A stretch of DNA of 64,000 nt from Tridacna crocea (Eukaryota > Mollusca > Bivalvia > Cardiida > Cardiidae). The DNA lies in assembly GCA_943736015.1 (NCBI GenBank), contig OX031063.1, forward strand, positions 19,885,501 to 19,949,500. Reading direction: 5' to 3'. Under the pieces are notes generated by a model that was given only the letters and a program-made list of their open reading frames with translations, had not been told where the DNA came from and did no database searches. The number at the start of each line of letters is the position of its first letter. Position 1 is the first letter of the stretch. A program made the position numbers and the translations under genes. Shown piece after piece: positions 54,476 to 63,913 of the stretch.

Positions 54476-54649
54476 CAGTCAGACGAGATGTATAGTGACT
54501 AAGACCTCGACCTTCCATTTACCATAGGTGCCGTAGGAATTGTTGTCTTCGATTTCCATGTGATTTTTCGGGTAACGTAGGTTGTCACGGTGTATGTGTT
54601 TACAAATAAGCATTATGTGATTCTTTGTGCTATCTTTCGATGGCAGCTA

Positions 54650-54960
54650 GGACCAAATCTGTACTCAGATCGTAAGGAAATAGCGCAGTCAGCGTGCAGT
54701 TTCAGCACACAAGTGGCATGGGCATCGTGCGCAACCATGCGATAGCCACGTATACGGGCCGTATGACTATCCCAAGAGTTTGTTGTGGTATAAGTGACCA
54801 ACCAAAATTGTGCCCTATCCACATGATCATGGCGCGGCCTGTGCACAGTGCCTGTGAGGAGATTATGTCGTGCTATCACGACGTGTCTACGGGCTTGCGC
54901 TTTTTTTCATGGCATTATGCGGTGTTTTAAGACGTCGTAGAGCAGTTGCGTTCGTGATTC
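54650..54960. other. GC-richer island, origin unknown
   Basis: About 50% GC by eye against ~35% around it. Motifs such as TATACGGGCCGTATGAC and ATCATGGCGCGGCC. An 88-codon minus-strand ORF is not recognised. It may be the body of an element whose ends I could not find. Confidence 0.3.
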
Positions 54961-55254
54961 CGTGTAATAATCGTATGGCAGCCGAACGGAGGCCGCACTA
55001 AAAGAGGGATACGGACATCACGCGGAAAAGCTTACTGCACCAAATAATTATAATCAATAACACCGCATATGGGTGTGATCACTCGGCTACCTTTGGTTGC
55101 TTTTCTTTAAAAATTCTTTTAAGTAGAAAAGGGGAATATCTGAGTCAAACATACTTTGATGGTAACCTGTCTTGTTCCATGGGTTTCCCTTTCGATAGTT
55201 AACAACTCGTGTAAGTTTGGATTGAATTCCACGTTTATTAAAGAAATATCAAGA

Positions 55255-55400
55255 ATGCCAAAGTCTTTGGAAGATGGCGCGGATTCGAACACAGACGCAG
55301 TTGCAGATGACGACACGCCTATGGCAATAACTCGTCTTTCCTCGAAAGAGCTGAGCCAACTAGGCATTAAGAGCCAATGTGTGACCGTGATTGCCCTTAC
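55255..55400 (+). pseudogene. SAM-domain-like fragment, apparently frameshifted
   Basis: From an internal ATG the frame reads MPKSLEDGADSNTDAV, an acidic stretch, then ITRLSSKELSQLGIKSQ. The last part resembles helix 4-5 of a SAM domain (L..L...EL..LGI). The expected G-x-R region is absent in this frame; CDRDCPYRTD appears in the next frame, as if one base were lost or gained near 55380. It may be an exon of the same plus-strand gene as 62214-62513, or a chance match. Confidence 0.3.
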
Positions 55401-55623
55401 CGTACGGATATATTCAGTATCTGTTAAATATGTTCTTACCATCGTCACGTTTCTTTTCGTTAAGAGACTCAAAAGTTGGTTAATTCGTCGATTAGAGTTC
55501 ATTATTTCTTCAATCAATCCATAACACGGATGATTACCGGCTTGTTAGCCTAATTAAGTATTGATTTAAGATAGAGACGAGAGAAAGACATAGTGAAACA
55601 CGTGTTTAAGCAATGCAAGACAA

Positions 55624-55770
55624 ACCTTTTACCAAACGAGAAGAGATTAGACTCCTCTTGAATGAAAGCGTTTATAGACGACGAAATGAATATCGTTAAC
55701 GCTTTATCACACAATCCCAAGCTTTAATGACCCTGAGGAAAAAAGGCTTCCGAAAACATTATGAGCTAAG
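55624..55770. mobile_element. Two family A end fragments
   Basis: AACCTTTTACCAAACGAGAAG at 55624 (F end) and GTTAACGCTTTATCACACAAT at about 55697 (R end) with CCCTGAGGAAAAAAGGC. No palindrome. Confidence 0.5.
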
Positions 55771-55785
55771 GCTACTTTATTGCAT

Positions 55786-55935
55786 AAGGGTCCCAGGTGG
55801 GCCATTACTTTAGGTGTCAGATTCGAATCTTGGAGGCTTTGATTGATCCTTACCCAATGCTTTTGGTTTTTCGAGTGTGTGTGCTTTGGTAAGATATTTT
55901 ACGGTTCTGGCTCATTATAAGCACACGAAAAACCA
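55786..55935. other. Possible tRNA-like relic
   Basis: CAGATTCGAATCTTGGAGG near 55833 resembles a T-arm with B box, but no A box or body shared with other SINEs was found. Confidence 0.2.
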
Positions 55936-56170
55936 ATGAAATACAGAAATAGGTCTACATGGAGCTGCGACCAGATACAACTAAACTAATTTTGTAATGT
56001 TAATCAGCATCAAAAACACAATCAACATTGATTGTATTCTTTATCTAAAAACCGCCTTGGCTGCAGCCATGTCATAAAGACTTTCTTTACACACATGAGA
56101 TAAAAAGAAATCGTCATTTATTTAGCATTCTGAAAGAGTTAAAGTTCCAATTTCTGCGATAAGACACCAT

Positions 56171-56400
56171 TTAACTTATTACCAAACGACAAAATTTCAG
56201 TTTGTCCAAATCGAAAGTATTTTGCAGACGACAAAATAAAAGTGATTGAAAATTTGAAATTTGTTTTGTAAAGGGTAGAAAACTTTGTGAGAAAAGGAGA
56301 AAATGCTGGTTACCAGCATTTCTCTCCTTTTCTCACAATGTTTTCTAAAGGCTTCTTTTTCAGGGTCGTCAAAAGTAGGGATTTTAGGGTAATGGGTTAA
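56171..56400 (+). mobile_element. Family A MITE, complete, TTAA-flanked
   Basis: TTAA at both ends. Stem change GTGAGAAAAGG is mirrored by CCTTTTCTCAC. Confidence 0.85.
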
Positions 56401-56500
56401 TGCAGATAGTTTTAACAATCATCGATACGAGTTATTGCTGCCTTTATTATTTTAATTGAGGTGTTTCCCAGAATGTTGTCTCTGTTAAATGATAGACGAT

Positions 56501-57128
56501 ATGGCCTGAAACATGCAAAAAGGGGCATTCTGAAGTTTGCTAAAAGTGCCTTCCCGGATCGTCCTGTGCGGTCCACGCAGGTTGCTCCGAGACGAGACTG
56601 TCCGATCGTGTGTGATTACTATTTCACGCAAGTCTGTTGTAGAATAAAATCTTATATTATAGTTCATGTGTCTATTTTTAGAAATATTATAGGTAAAGAA
56701 ATGTAAGTTAAGATGGGGGAAATTATTTCCCCATCACAGTGAATATTTTCCTTCTGCCGAAAATATTGAACTATTTTTTTGTTCTACTTTACTAAAAATA
56801 GGATAAAACTGGCATTCGTTGACAAAATAATTAGAGGAAATATAATATATAATTTATTTCATCAGCTTGTGGTTAATATGGGGAAATATGTGCCTCAAAA
56901 GGGAAAGGTCCGCGAAAATAACTCGTGCATTATGGCACTTGTTATTTTGGCACACCTTTCCCTTTTTCGGCAAATATTTCTCCATATTAACCACAAACTG
57001 ATTAAATAAACTCTATATATTGACGTAAAGTGCCATCTCGGATTAACCTGCGCGGATTGCACAGTCAGATCTGAGACGACACTTCACGCAAATGTCCGAA
57101 AGCCCCTCTTCGCATGTTACAGACGAAT
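56501..57128. mobile_element. Family 2 MITE interrupted by a ~366-bp insertion
   Basis: Left part (ATGGCCTGAAACATGC, first hairpin) stops near 56654. It resumes at about 57021 with GACGTAAAGTGCCATCTCGG, second hairpin and the end TCGCATGTTACAG. The insert holds palindrome M. Confidence 0.7.
56853..57010. mobile_element. Foldback element M
   Basis: A 158-bp palindrome with ~80-bp arms: TTGTGGTTAATATGGGGAAA and AAAAGGGAAAGG on the left pair with CCTTTCCCTTTTT and CCATATTAACCACAA on the right. It turns around at GTGCATTATGGCAC. Inside the insertion that splits the family 2 copy. Confidence 0.8.
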
Positions 57129-57167
57129 TATTGTGTGGTCGAGACTTGGTCGCCTGTAGCCTGATGG

Positions 57168-57350
57168 TTAACTTTTTACCAGGCGACATCTTAGACTTTT
57201 CCGAATTGAAAGCATTTGCAGACGACAAGTGTATGTGGCTAAAGTGATTTGATTTGTCTTTTACAGTTTAAAATCCTCCTTTTCTATCAATATATTCAAA
57301 AGCCTTCTTCTTTAGGGTCGTCAAAACTCTGCACTGTGTGCTAAATTGTG
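57168..57350 (+). mobile_element. Family A MITE without its central palindrome
   Basis: Left TTAA, F arm TTCCGAATTGAAAGCATTTG, R arm AAAGCCTTCTTCTTTAGGG and CACTGTGTGCTAA. The hairpin core is reduced to TCCTCCTTTTC. Confidence 0.65.
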
Positions 57351-57974
57351 TTTTTTGTTTACCTTGATGTCCTAAGCTCGATCTCTTCTACACTGTAAAT
57401 TTTGAGAAACACGACACGTGTTTTTAGGGTATTACATACTAAAACACCGGTATTTTTAGAATAAATACTGGTGTTTTGTACCTGTTTTGGTGTCTTAGTG
57501 AGCGTGTTTTATACCATAACACCCGTCGTTTTGTTTGTTGACGGTCTTACAGCAGATGGCTTCGGATGCTTATTTCTATTCGAGGCACTGATTTGTGTAA
57601 GTATATTATGTTAAATGTTATCTTGTTAATTATTTAAAAGAATGATGTAGAATAAAGTTATAACATATAAAATGGCATAAGTGAGCTGAGCTTCAAATGA
57701 TTGTTGTCTCGATTACAGTGACTGTTTAAAGGGTTGCCCTCTCTCTGTTAAAATACATATAGATACCTCCTCATATACATCGAGCTAGGCGTTAAAAACG
57801 CTATAAATGCCTCAGAATCAATGGGCACATTTGGCATCTAAGTTTATAAAACGGGTCACTGTTTTTAACGTGTTGCACTTGTAAAACACGAGGGCGTTTT
57901 ATTAGAGGTATGCAGTCACTTCTTTTTCTTCTTTAATAATGTCATGTCGAAAGTTTTCCTTTGTCAATATTTTA
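57351..57974. other. No gene recognised
   Basis: AAAACACCGGTATTTTTAGA faces ATACTGGTGTTTTG near 57440-57478 as a short hairpin. Otherwise featureless. Confidence 0.3.
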
Positions 57975-58110
57975 TAATAGGTACCAAAAAATGGTATGGA
58001 ATACTAAGACTATGGTAAGAAGTGGTAAGATTATTGTACGAAATAGTATTGTAGTAGGAAATGGTTTAAGTTGTGGTACGAAGTGCCTGGTGCGAAAGGA
58101 TTATGGCACG
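57975..58110. repeat. Degenerate short tandem repeat
   Basis: TGGTAYGAAATGGTA-like units recur several times (ATGGTATGG, TGGTAAGAAGTGG, TTGTACGAAATAG, TGGTACGAAGTGC). Confidence 0.45.
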
Positions 58111-58538
58111 AAACGTCCGTAATTCTTTTTTAGCACACTACGGCTTTTTTTCTCTTTTTTTTTCAATATTATTTTCAAAACAGCCATTTTCATGAAAGAA
58201 ATGGTCATTTCGGAACCTATTTTAAATGAAAACTGTAAAATAATAGATTTTAAAGATATATTTATCAAATCATTCTTACTGAGACGCTTATTGACGACTG
58301 TAAAATTCACGATGACAAGCGCCTAAGAAAAAGCGGGCCTTTTGCAGACGCTTCTTCCTGGACGGCATATTGAAAATTTCGGACAATAAATTTCAAAAAT
58401 ACTTGTATTTCCACGGTAAATTTGCATTCCTTTGCAATTCAGCATAAATTTCAAACTTATCCCCGTAATCTGAATGTGTATCAGGGTATTTTATATTTTA
58501 CTGCCAGTTTATTCGTGATGATGTTTCTCCATTTCCAG

Positions 58539-58703
58539 TTGTCTACTGGAGATGATTGTGGGTGGGATAGTGTTTTTTCACACACAGTAAAAACCAACAA
58601 AACTAGGCTGATAATGATGTTTCATGGTACTGCACATCCTGCACATCCTGCATACAAGTTTGTTACATGTTTAGTTAGTGGTGAATTGATTAAAGTAGTA
58701 TAA
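58539..58703 (+). CDS. Candidate exon of an unknown gene
   Basis: A pyrimidine-rich tract and acceptor (TTTCTCCATTTCCAG) precede an open frame of 54 codons to a stop: LSTGDDCGWDSVFSHTVKT... then MMFHGTAHPAHPAYKFVTC and LVSGELIKVV. The composition looks like real protein. I do not recognise the domain. A target-duplicated SINE H lies 15 bp downstream. It could be a last exon or, with a GTGAAT donor, an internal one; it might belong with 62214-62513. Confidence 0.35.
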   Translation: MSTGDDCGWDSVFSHTVKTNKTRLIMMFHGTAHPAHPAYKFVTCLVSGELIKVV

Positions 58704-58718
58704 AGCATATCATACCCA

Positions 58719-59000
58719 ATACTTTTGGGATTGGTTGGTTCGTTGTATTGGGGTTTAACGCCACTTTAACAGCTAAGGTCATATGGCAGTTGGTGACTCG
58801 CATATGTTTCCTGGCTTTCTCACACCAGTGCTAACACACCAAAGCCAACGACTACTTTTCTCACATGTGTCAGCAGAGGTGAGAGGCGAAAATATGCCAG
58901 AAAGAAGTTTGGCTCAACCGGGTATCGAACATGTCACGAGTTCACCAGGTCACGAGTCTGACATGCTTTGAACCACCGAGGCGGGGTGATACTTTTGGGA
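58719..59000 (-). mobile_element. SINE H, minus strand, with 12-bp target duplication
   Basis: ATACTTTTGGGA occurs at 58719-58730 and 58989-59000. Between them is the family body and a tRNA head (minus strand) with a decayed B box (GTGACATGTTCGATACCCGG) and A-box end GGTTCAAAGCATG. Older than the copy at 23977-24246. Confidence 0.85.
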
Positions 59001-59245
59001 AGTTTTGATTGCCAATTTTGAGTATTTTCTAAGCTTTCTAAACATCAATGTGACCTGTATGACATCTGTAAAAACAGAAGTGTATAGATGAGTAATCTCT
59101 TCACCCCTTTGGCCCTGAAATTGTAACTGCAACACTGAGTTGTCGTGTGTGTGCCTTTTTTGTATATCTAACACATAGTCTTTTTAAGAATTAGGTTAGC
59201 GATGCTATGGCTGTCCAGGGCTTTTTTACCTTGTATTTTGAGTAG

Positions 59246-59406
59246 AAACTGACTAGAAATTTAAAATTTGTTTTGTGAAGGGTAGAAAACATTGTTGGAA
59301 AAGGAGAAAATGCTGGTAACCAGCATTTTCTCCTTTTCCCACAATGTTTTCTAAAGGTTTCTTTCTCAGGGGTGTCAAAAGTAGGGATTGTGTGGTAATG
59401 GGTTAA
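59246..59406 (+). mobile_element. Family A MITE, outer left arm missing
   Basis: Starts at GACTAGAAATTTAAAATTTG, then intact palindrome, R arm and right TTAA (59403-59406). Confidence 0.8.
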
Positions 59407-60781
59407 TCGAAGGAATTAATTTTTTGTAAGCATCATTCAATATTAAATCCATTGACATGTTATATAATTGTCTTTGGTAAAAACTTACAGGTGACAAAAA
59501 AAGGTTTTCTTAACACATTCAAGCTTGGTTTTTAACAGTAGTGTTAAAAAGGGCTCTAAGCCTATATGTGCAAATTCTGTGAGATATTTGGCCAAAGTTT
59601 AAACAGTTAAAGTTTGAATGTTGAATCTGTTTCACTTGTTAATTAAATTGCTGCCCCTTCTATATACTGTATATACGTACACTGCCATTGTTTTATTGAC
59701 GTACATTGAAGTCTGTCTAATTTCCCAATTGGGCCAAAATCATGCTTGAATTTCCCAAAATGAAAGGCTAAGGCCCCTTTCCAATTTTTGGAAAAAAAGC
59801 CCTGCTGTCATCTCATACAATATGTTTTATCGAATGAATACTCTTTAAAATGAAAGTTTAAGGAAGGGAAGACATTTATTCCATATGTCATTGTACTGAT
59901 ATATATTGTCTCAGTCCTATTAGAAATAATACCAAAATGCATTTTTGCTTATGTGTTCATTCTATAGTGTTTCTTTGCGGAAGTACACAGGACATATTGT
60001 GCGTCTTCATAATAATGATCCCAACTTCTTCATAGAGAGAGAGAGAGATTAAAGCAATAGGCAGGTATGATTAAAATATATTCTGTGCTGTGCTGCTTAT
60101 ATGACTTGGCTGACTGCATCTGATTTCAGATGATGATTGAAATAAGTACATCCTTGGTGTGGATCATTTAAATACTTGTGCTGACAGATAGACACAATTG
60201 TTTGAAGCAGTGACCTTGTTGAAGCCTGGTGGCAAGGAGGTAGGTTCATGAAGATTTTACTGCATAGTTCGTCATGAGAAGACCTGCTATTTGCACATGT
60301 ATATGAAAACGAAGGTGCAGATCAGCTGTGTAGTAACTGTGCAGCCAATAAGTGCCTTTGTTTTTGCCACAATGATAGTACAGTCCATGTACTTTCTTCA
60401 CCCAAAATTTTAAACATCCCAGATCTACCCATCTTTTGTGGCTGTACAGCCTTGTTTGTGTTTGGCCTGCCTTGAAACCCTGAAGACAGATTTTCTCCCA
60501 ATGAAGCTCACATCCATACATTGTAAATAACAAAGAAGTTACATGTATGTTTCTGAAATACACAGTATGTAAAAGTTTCTGAATAAGTAATCATATTCCA
60601 CACTTTCAACAATCTTCCATACAATGTTTGCAATAATATTGATAATAGTAATGATAATGGATATTGTTTTTCAAGAGGGTAACATGATCCTAAAAATATG
60701 GACACATGGTGTCTAAATTAAGTTGCTGACAGGGATGTTATGCCTCAAAACAAACAAAACATATTCATTCATAATAGTTCT
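59407..60781. other. No gene supported; UTR-like or old repeat DNA
   Basis: A segment near 59715-59805 (CCCAATTGGGCCAAAATCATG, CCAATTTTTGGAAAAAAAGCC) resembles a dispersed bivalve repeat. A 105-codon minus-strand ORF (60246-60563), rich in Tyr, His and Trp, is unrecognised. Confidence 0.3.
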
Positions 60782-61009
60782 GTAACCCATTACCACACAA
60801 TCCCTACTTTTGACGCCCCTGAGAAAGAAGCCTTTAGAAAACATTGCGGGAAAGGAGAAAATGCTGGTAACCAGCATTTTCTCCCTTTCCCACAATGTTT
60901 TCTACCCTTCACAAAACAAATTTCAAATTTTCAGTCACTTTTATTTTGTCGTCTGCAAATGCTTTCAATTTGAATCAGTCTAAAATATTGTTGTTTGGTA
61001 ATGGGTTAA
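60782..61009 (-). mobile_element. Family A MITE, first of a back-to-back pair
   Basis: Left GTAA (mutated TTAA), right TTAA at 61006-61009. R arm first. The stem is GCGGGAAAGGAG against CTCCCTTTCCCAC. Confidence 0.85.
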
Positions 61010-61238
61010 TTAACTCATTACCACACGAGACAATTTTGGACTGGTCCAAATTGAAAGCATTTGCAGACGACAAAATAAAGGTGACTGAAAAATAGAAACT
61101 TGTTCTGGGAAGGGTAGAAAACACTGTGGGAAAAGGAGAAAATGCTGGTTACCAGCATTTTCTCCTTTTCCCACAGTGTTTTCAAAAGGCTTCTTTCTCA
61201 GGGGCATCAAAAGTAGGGATTGAGTGGTAATGGGTTAA
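61010..61238 (+). mobile_element. Family A MITE, second of a back-to-back pair
   Basis: TTAA at both ends, directly abutting the previous copy so that the junction is TTAATTAA. F arm first, so the two lie in opposite orientation. AACACTGTGGG is mirrored by CCCACAGTGTT. Confidence 0.9.
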
Positions 61239-61314
61239 GAGCATCAAATTTCTAGTGAATGAGCCATGTTTGATAAAAAATCAGATGCATCAAAACTCAA
61301 CCAAATGCAAACTG

Positions 61315-62101
61315 GAACCCCATAAAAGGATCAGACAAATTGTGCAGACCCAGATCAGACACTGTATGTTCATGGTCTACTCTTTAGTCTTTTTGCTTAC
61401 AGAATTTTCCATCACAAATCGAAGAGAAATGAAAAAGAGCACTTGACAATCCTTAAATGACGTAATGACTTATCGAGCTTGTAATAATAGAAGAGTCCTC
61501 AGGTACACAATGGGTAAATAGTCTTATTTGGTTTTATTTTAACTCATTACAGTTTACTGCTTAATCAAAAAATAGGAAATAGGTGAACAGTGCAGACCCA
61601 GATCAGATGCCCCATATATCCCAGCTTCTGATCAGGGTTTACACTCTTTGCAAACAGGAATTTCTGTTAAAATAAAAGTAAAGAAAAAATTAGACCAGAC
61701 ATCCTTTTACTGCCTTGTATTTTAATACAGTATTGCCTTGCATCTCTTAACCCTTTACCAAACAATCCCTGGTTTTAACGACCCTGAGGAAGAAGCCTTC
61801 TAAAAACAATGTGGGAAATGGTAACTAACATTTTCTCCTTTTCCTGCAATGTTTTCTATCCTGCAAAAAAACAAATTTCAATTTGTGATATACTTTTATT
61901 TTGTTGCAAGTGCTTCCAATTTGGACTGGTCAAAAATTTTGTTGTTTGGTAAAGAGTTAAATGGGATGAAGTCAAACAGTGCACGTCCAGATCAGACTTT
62001 GCATATACATGTATTGCAGCTTCTAATGGGAGTCTGCACTGTATCCTAACAAGAACTTTCTAATAAAGATCAAAATTAGATTAAAATTAGACCAGACATC
62101 C
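61315..62101. repeat. Dispersed direct repeat, three diverged units
   Basis: AACAGTGCAGACCCAGATCAGA-like and AAATTAGACCAGACATCC segments recur near 61340, 61586-61706 and 61975-62101. Family A (61747-61960) sits between the second and third. Confidence 0.5.
61747..61960 (-). mobile_element. Family A MITE, reduced palindrome, TTAA-flanked
   Basis: TTAA at both ends. Most of the left hairpin arm has been lost (GTGGGAAATGGTAACTAACATT). Confidence 0.8.
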
Positions 62102-62213
62102 CTTGATGGAAAATGGACTCCTTGAGTTTATTGTCATGGAGGAATCCATGGCATAAAATTAAATGGTTTCAACCTTTCAGTCAGGACCCATGAATTGACA
62201 TGTATATTTTCAG

Positions 62214-62513
62214 GATGTTCAGGAGTCAGAAATTGAAAAGTTCTTGTCCTCTAAACCTATGGCTCCACCTAATCTTGTTGCTGTCGGAATGTTGAATGAA
62301 GAAGTTGACAGTGTGTTCATCATTGGTGATGATACCAGAATCTCCTTAACGACTAAGTCACTGAATGAGGCACTATTTCTTTTTTTAGCTTGGTATTATA
62401 TTACAGATTTGGAGTACACAAGATGCAACTCACAACTGCTAGGTTTTTGCCAGCAACTGGTGCTAAACAACCATTTCAATGCCAGAAATCTACAGCCCTT
62501 ATTCAATTTCTGA
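62214..62513 (+). CDS. C-terminal exon, uncharacterised family
   Basis: The acceptor TATATTTTCAG (AG at 62212-62213) precedes an open frame of 99 codons, DVQESEIEKFLSSKPMAPPN to the stop at 62511-62513. Residues 11-85 include VAVGMLNEEVDSVFIIGDD, then TTKSLNEALFLFLAWYYITD and LEYTRCNSQLLGFCQQLVL. This order (short strand, acidic turn, long hydrophobic helix ending in Y.hDL.Y, and a final helix) resembles the C-terminal domain of a family of uncharacterised animal proteins annotated in fish and molluscs, some with an N-terminal SAM-like domain. AATAAA overlaps the stop (62513-62518). The function is unknown. A second frame (to 62680) continues KSTALIQFLNKVEK, so a late frameshift is possible. 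Confidence 0.55.
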   Translation, partial: DVQESEIEKFLSSKPMAPPNLVAVGMLNEEVDSVFIIGDDTRISLTTKSLNEALFLFLAWYYITDLEYTRCNSQLLGFCQQLVLNNHFNARNLQPLFNF

Positions 62514-62894
62514 ATAAAGTGGAAAAAGCTGTGACTACAGTTAGAGACTATAGTCTATTGTTCTTTAATCCTAGTCAAAGACATTTTAACGTTGTGATTT
62601 ACCAACTTCTGCATTTTGCACATTTTGTGCAAGAAAAATTAGAAATTACTCAACAAATTTTTGTCAGTGCAAACAGTTGATGCAGAGAAATATATAATGT
62701 ATGGTATTTCTCCTCTGTAAAAGTTAAAGCTAAAATCAAACCAAATTCATTAGGATTGCTCAGACACTTACTACCGCCCCTCATGAGGCTTACATGTTGG
62801 AAAATATGGCAGTTCTATGCAGGAGCCTGCAGTTTTAAAAGTCACTAGCAAGATATTTCTAAGTTAATTGAATAGAGGAAATTTGGTTTCTTTT
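62514..62894. other. Probable 3' UTR and flank of the preceding exon
   Basis: Follows the stop codon and its AATAAA. AT-rich, no other element recognised. Confidence 0.35.
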
Positions 62895-63019
62895 GGTGAA
62901 AGGTTGAAATTTATTTCATAGAGTGAACACCATTGGTAACATTTTCACAAGTGGCTGTGCAACTCATGAAAATATTACCAGTGGCATTCACTTGATGAAA
63001 CAAATTTCAATCTTTCACC
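62895..63019. mobile_element. Family N foldback element, complete
   Basis: GGTGAAAGGTTGAAATTTAT faces AAATTTCAATCTTTCACC, and GAGTGAACACCATTGGTAAC faces ACCAGTGGCATTCACTTGAT. ~125 bp; partial copy at 2838-2934. Confidence 0.75.
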
Positions 63020-63521
63020 AACAACAAATATTCTATTTATTTCATGCTTTTAACCCTTTCTGGGAACTTTATCAAAATCCAGCTATTCCTTGTGGCATAC
63101 CCCTCCAGCATAGCAACGCATTACAGTATTACTTCAAGGCGCGAGAAATGTAAGGCAAATGATGTAATATTTCCATTAGGTTGTGAGGCACGTGCAATTT
63201 ACCTAAGCAACAAGAATATGAAAATCGGTATTTTTACTGGTTGTACCCATGTAGTATCGAAAATTATTTCTCTGCTATTTCTCGATATCCTACTGGAAAG
63301 CATGAAATAAAGTAAGTTCCTTAACATCAGAAAGTAACATCCTCATATTTTTGTGAATTTTTAAAATTCTGGCTGAAATATGTTACAAATTTTTAGTAGT
63401 TTGTTAGTTTTAGGGTTTCAAGTGATTTCTCTGATGAATTGGGGAGGTCAATTCTTTTCATATTTCACATGTAGTGGGGAAACAAATAGTCATGGTTTCT
63501 TGTTAGGCAGATAAAAACTGG
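63020..63521. other. No gene supported
   Basis: An 88-codon ORF (63044-63310) starts within repeat-like DNA next to element N and has no recognised domain. Confidence 0.3.
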
Positions 63522-63763
63522 GGGCCCAGTTGCTCAAAGCTGAACACATCGTTAATTGAAGAGACGTTAGCATTTGTATCATGTAATACAAGAAAAGGTG
63601 ATTTTTTTAATGAAAAAATGTGTGTAGATTTTTCAATGCAAAGGCTGCTCAAATTTTTTCAGCAAAAAATACCAGTATATGCAATAATATCTTCATTAGA
63701 ACACTTAAAGAAATGACCCGAAACGAGCTTGTTTAGCTAACAAGGCTTTGAACAACTGGGCCC
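63522..63763. mobile_element. Element Q, short TIR element
   Basis: Inverted ends GGGCCCAGTTGCTCAAAGC and GCTTTGAACAACTGGGCCC, ~242 bp. TGG on both sides may be a 3-bp target duplication. No coding capacity. Confidence 0.7.
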
Positions 63764-63913
63764 TGGTTGCTATTGCAACTTATAATTACTATAGACTTAT
63801 AAGGGGAAAAGTGGAAATTGTTTCTAGAATATTGTCTTTCCTGTACTCACAGTGCCTTGTTTTGAAGAACAAAAAAATTGTATGATAAACCATTGTAAAT
63901 TTAGTCCTACTGT

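Noticed and set aside
55119-55517. 132-codon minus-strand ORF opposite the SAM-like fragment
   Set aside because: The plus-strand frame has a recognisable motif and the minus-strand peptide has none. It remains possible that neither is real.
57440-57560. Telomere-like GGTGTTTT repeats
   Set aside because: Too few and irregular, and not the TTAGGG type expected of a mollusc.
60246-60563. 105-codon minus-strand ORF, rich in Tyr, His, Leu
   Set aside because: No domain, splice or start signal recognised. Kept only as a note.
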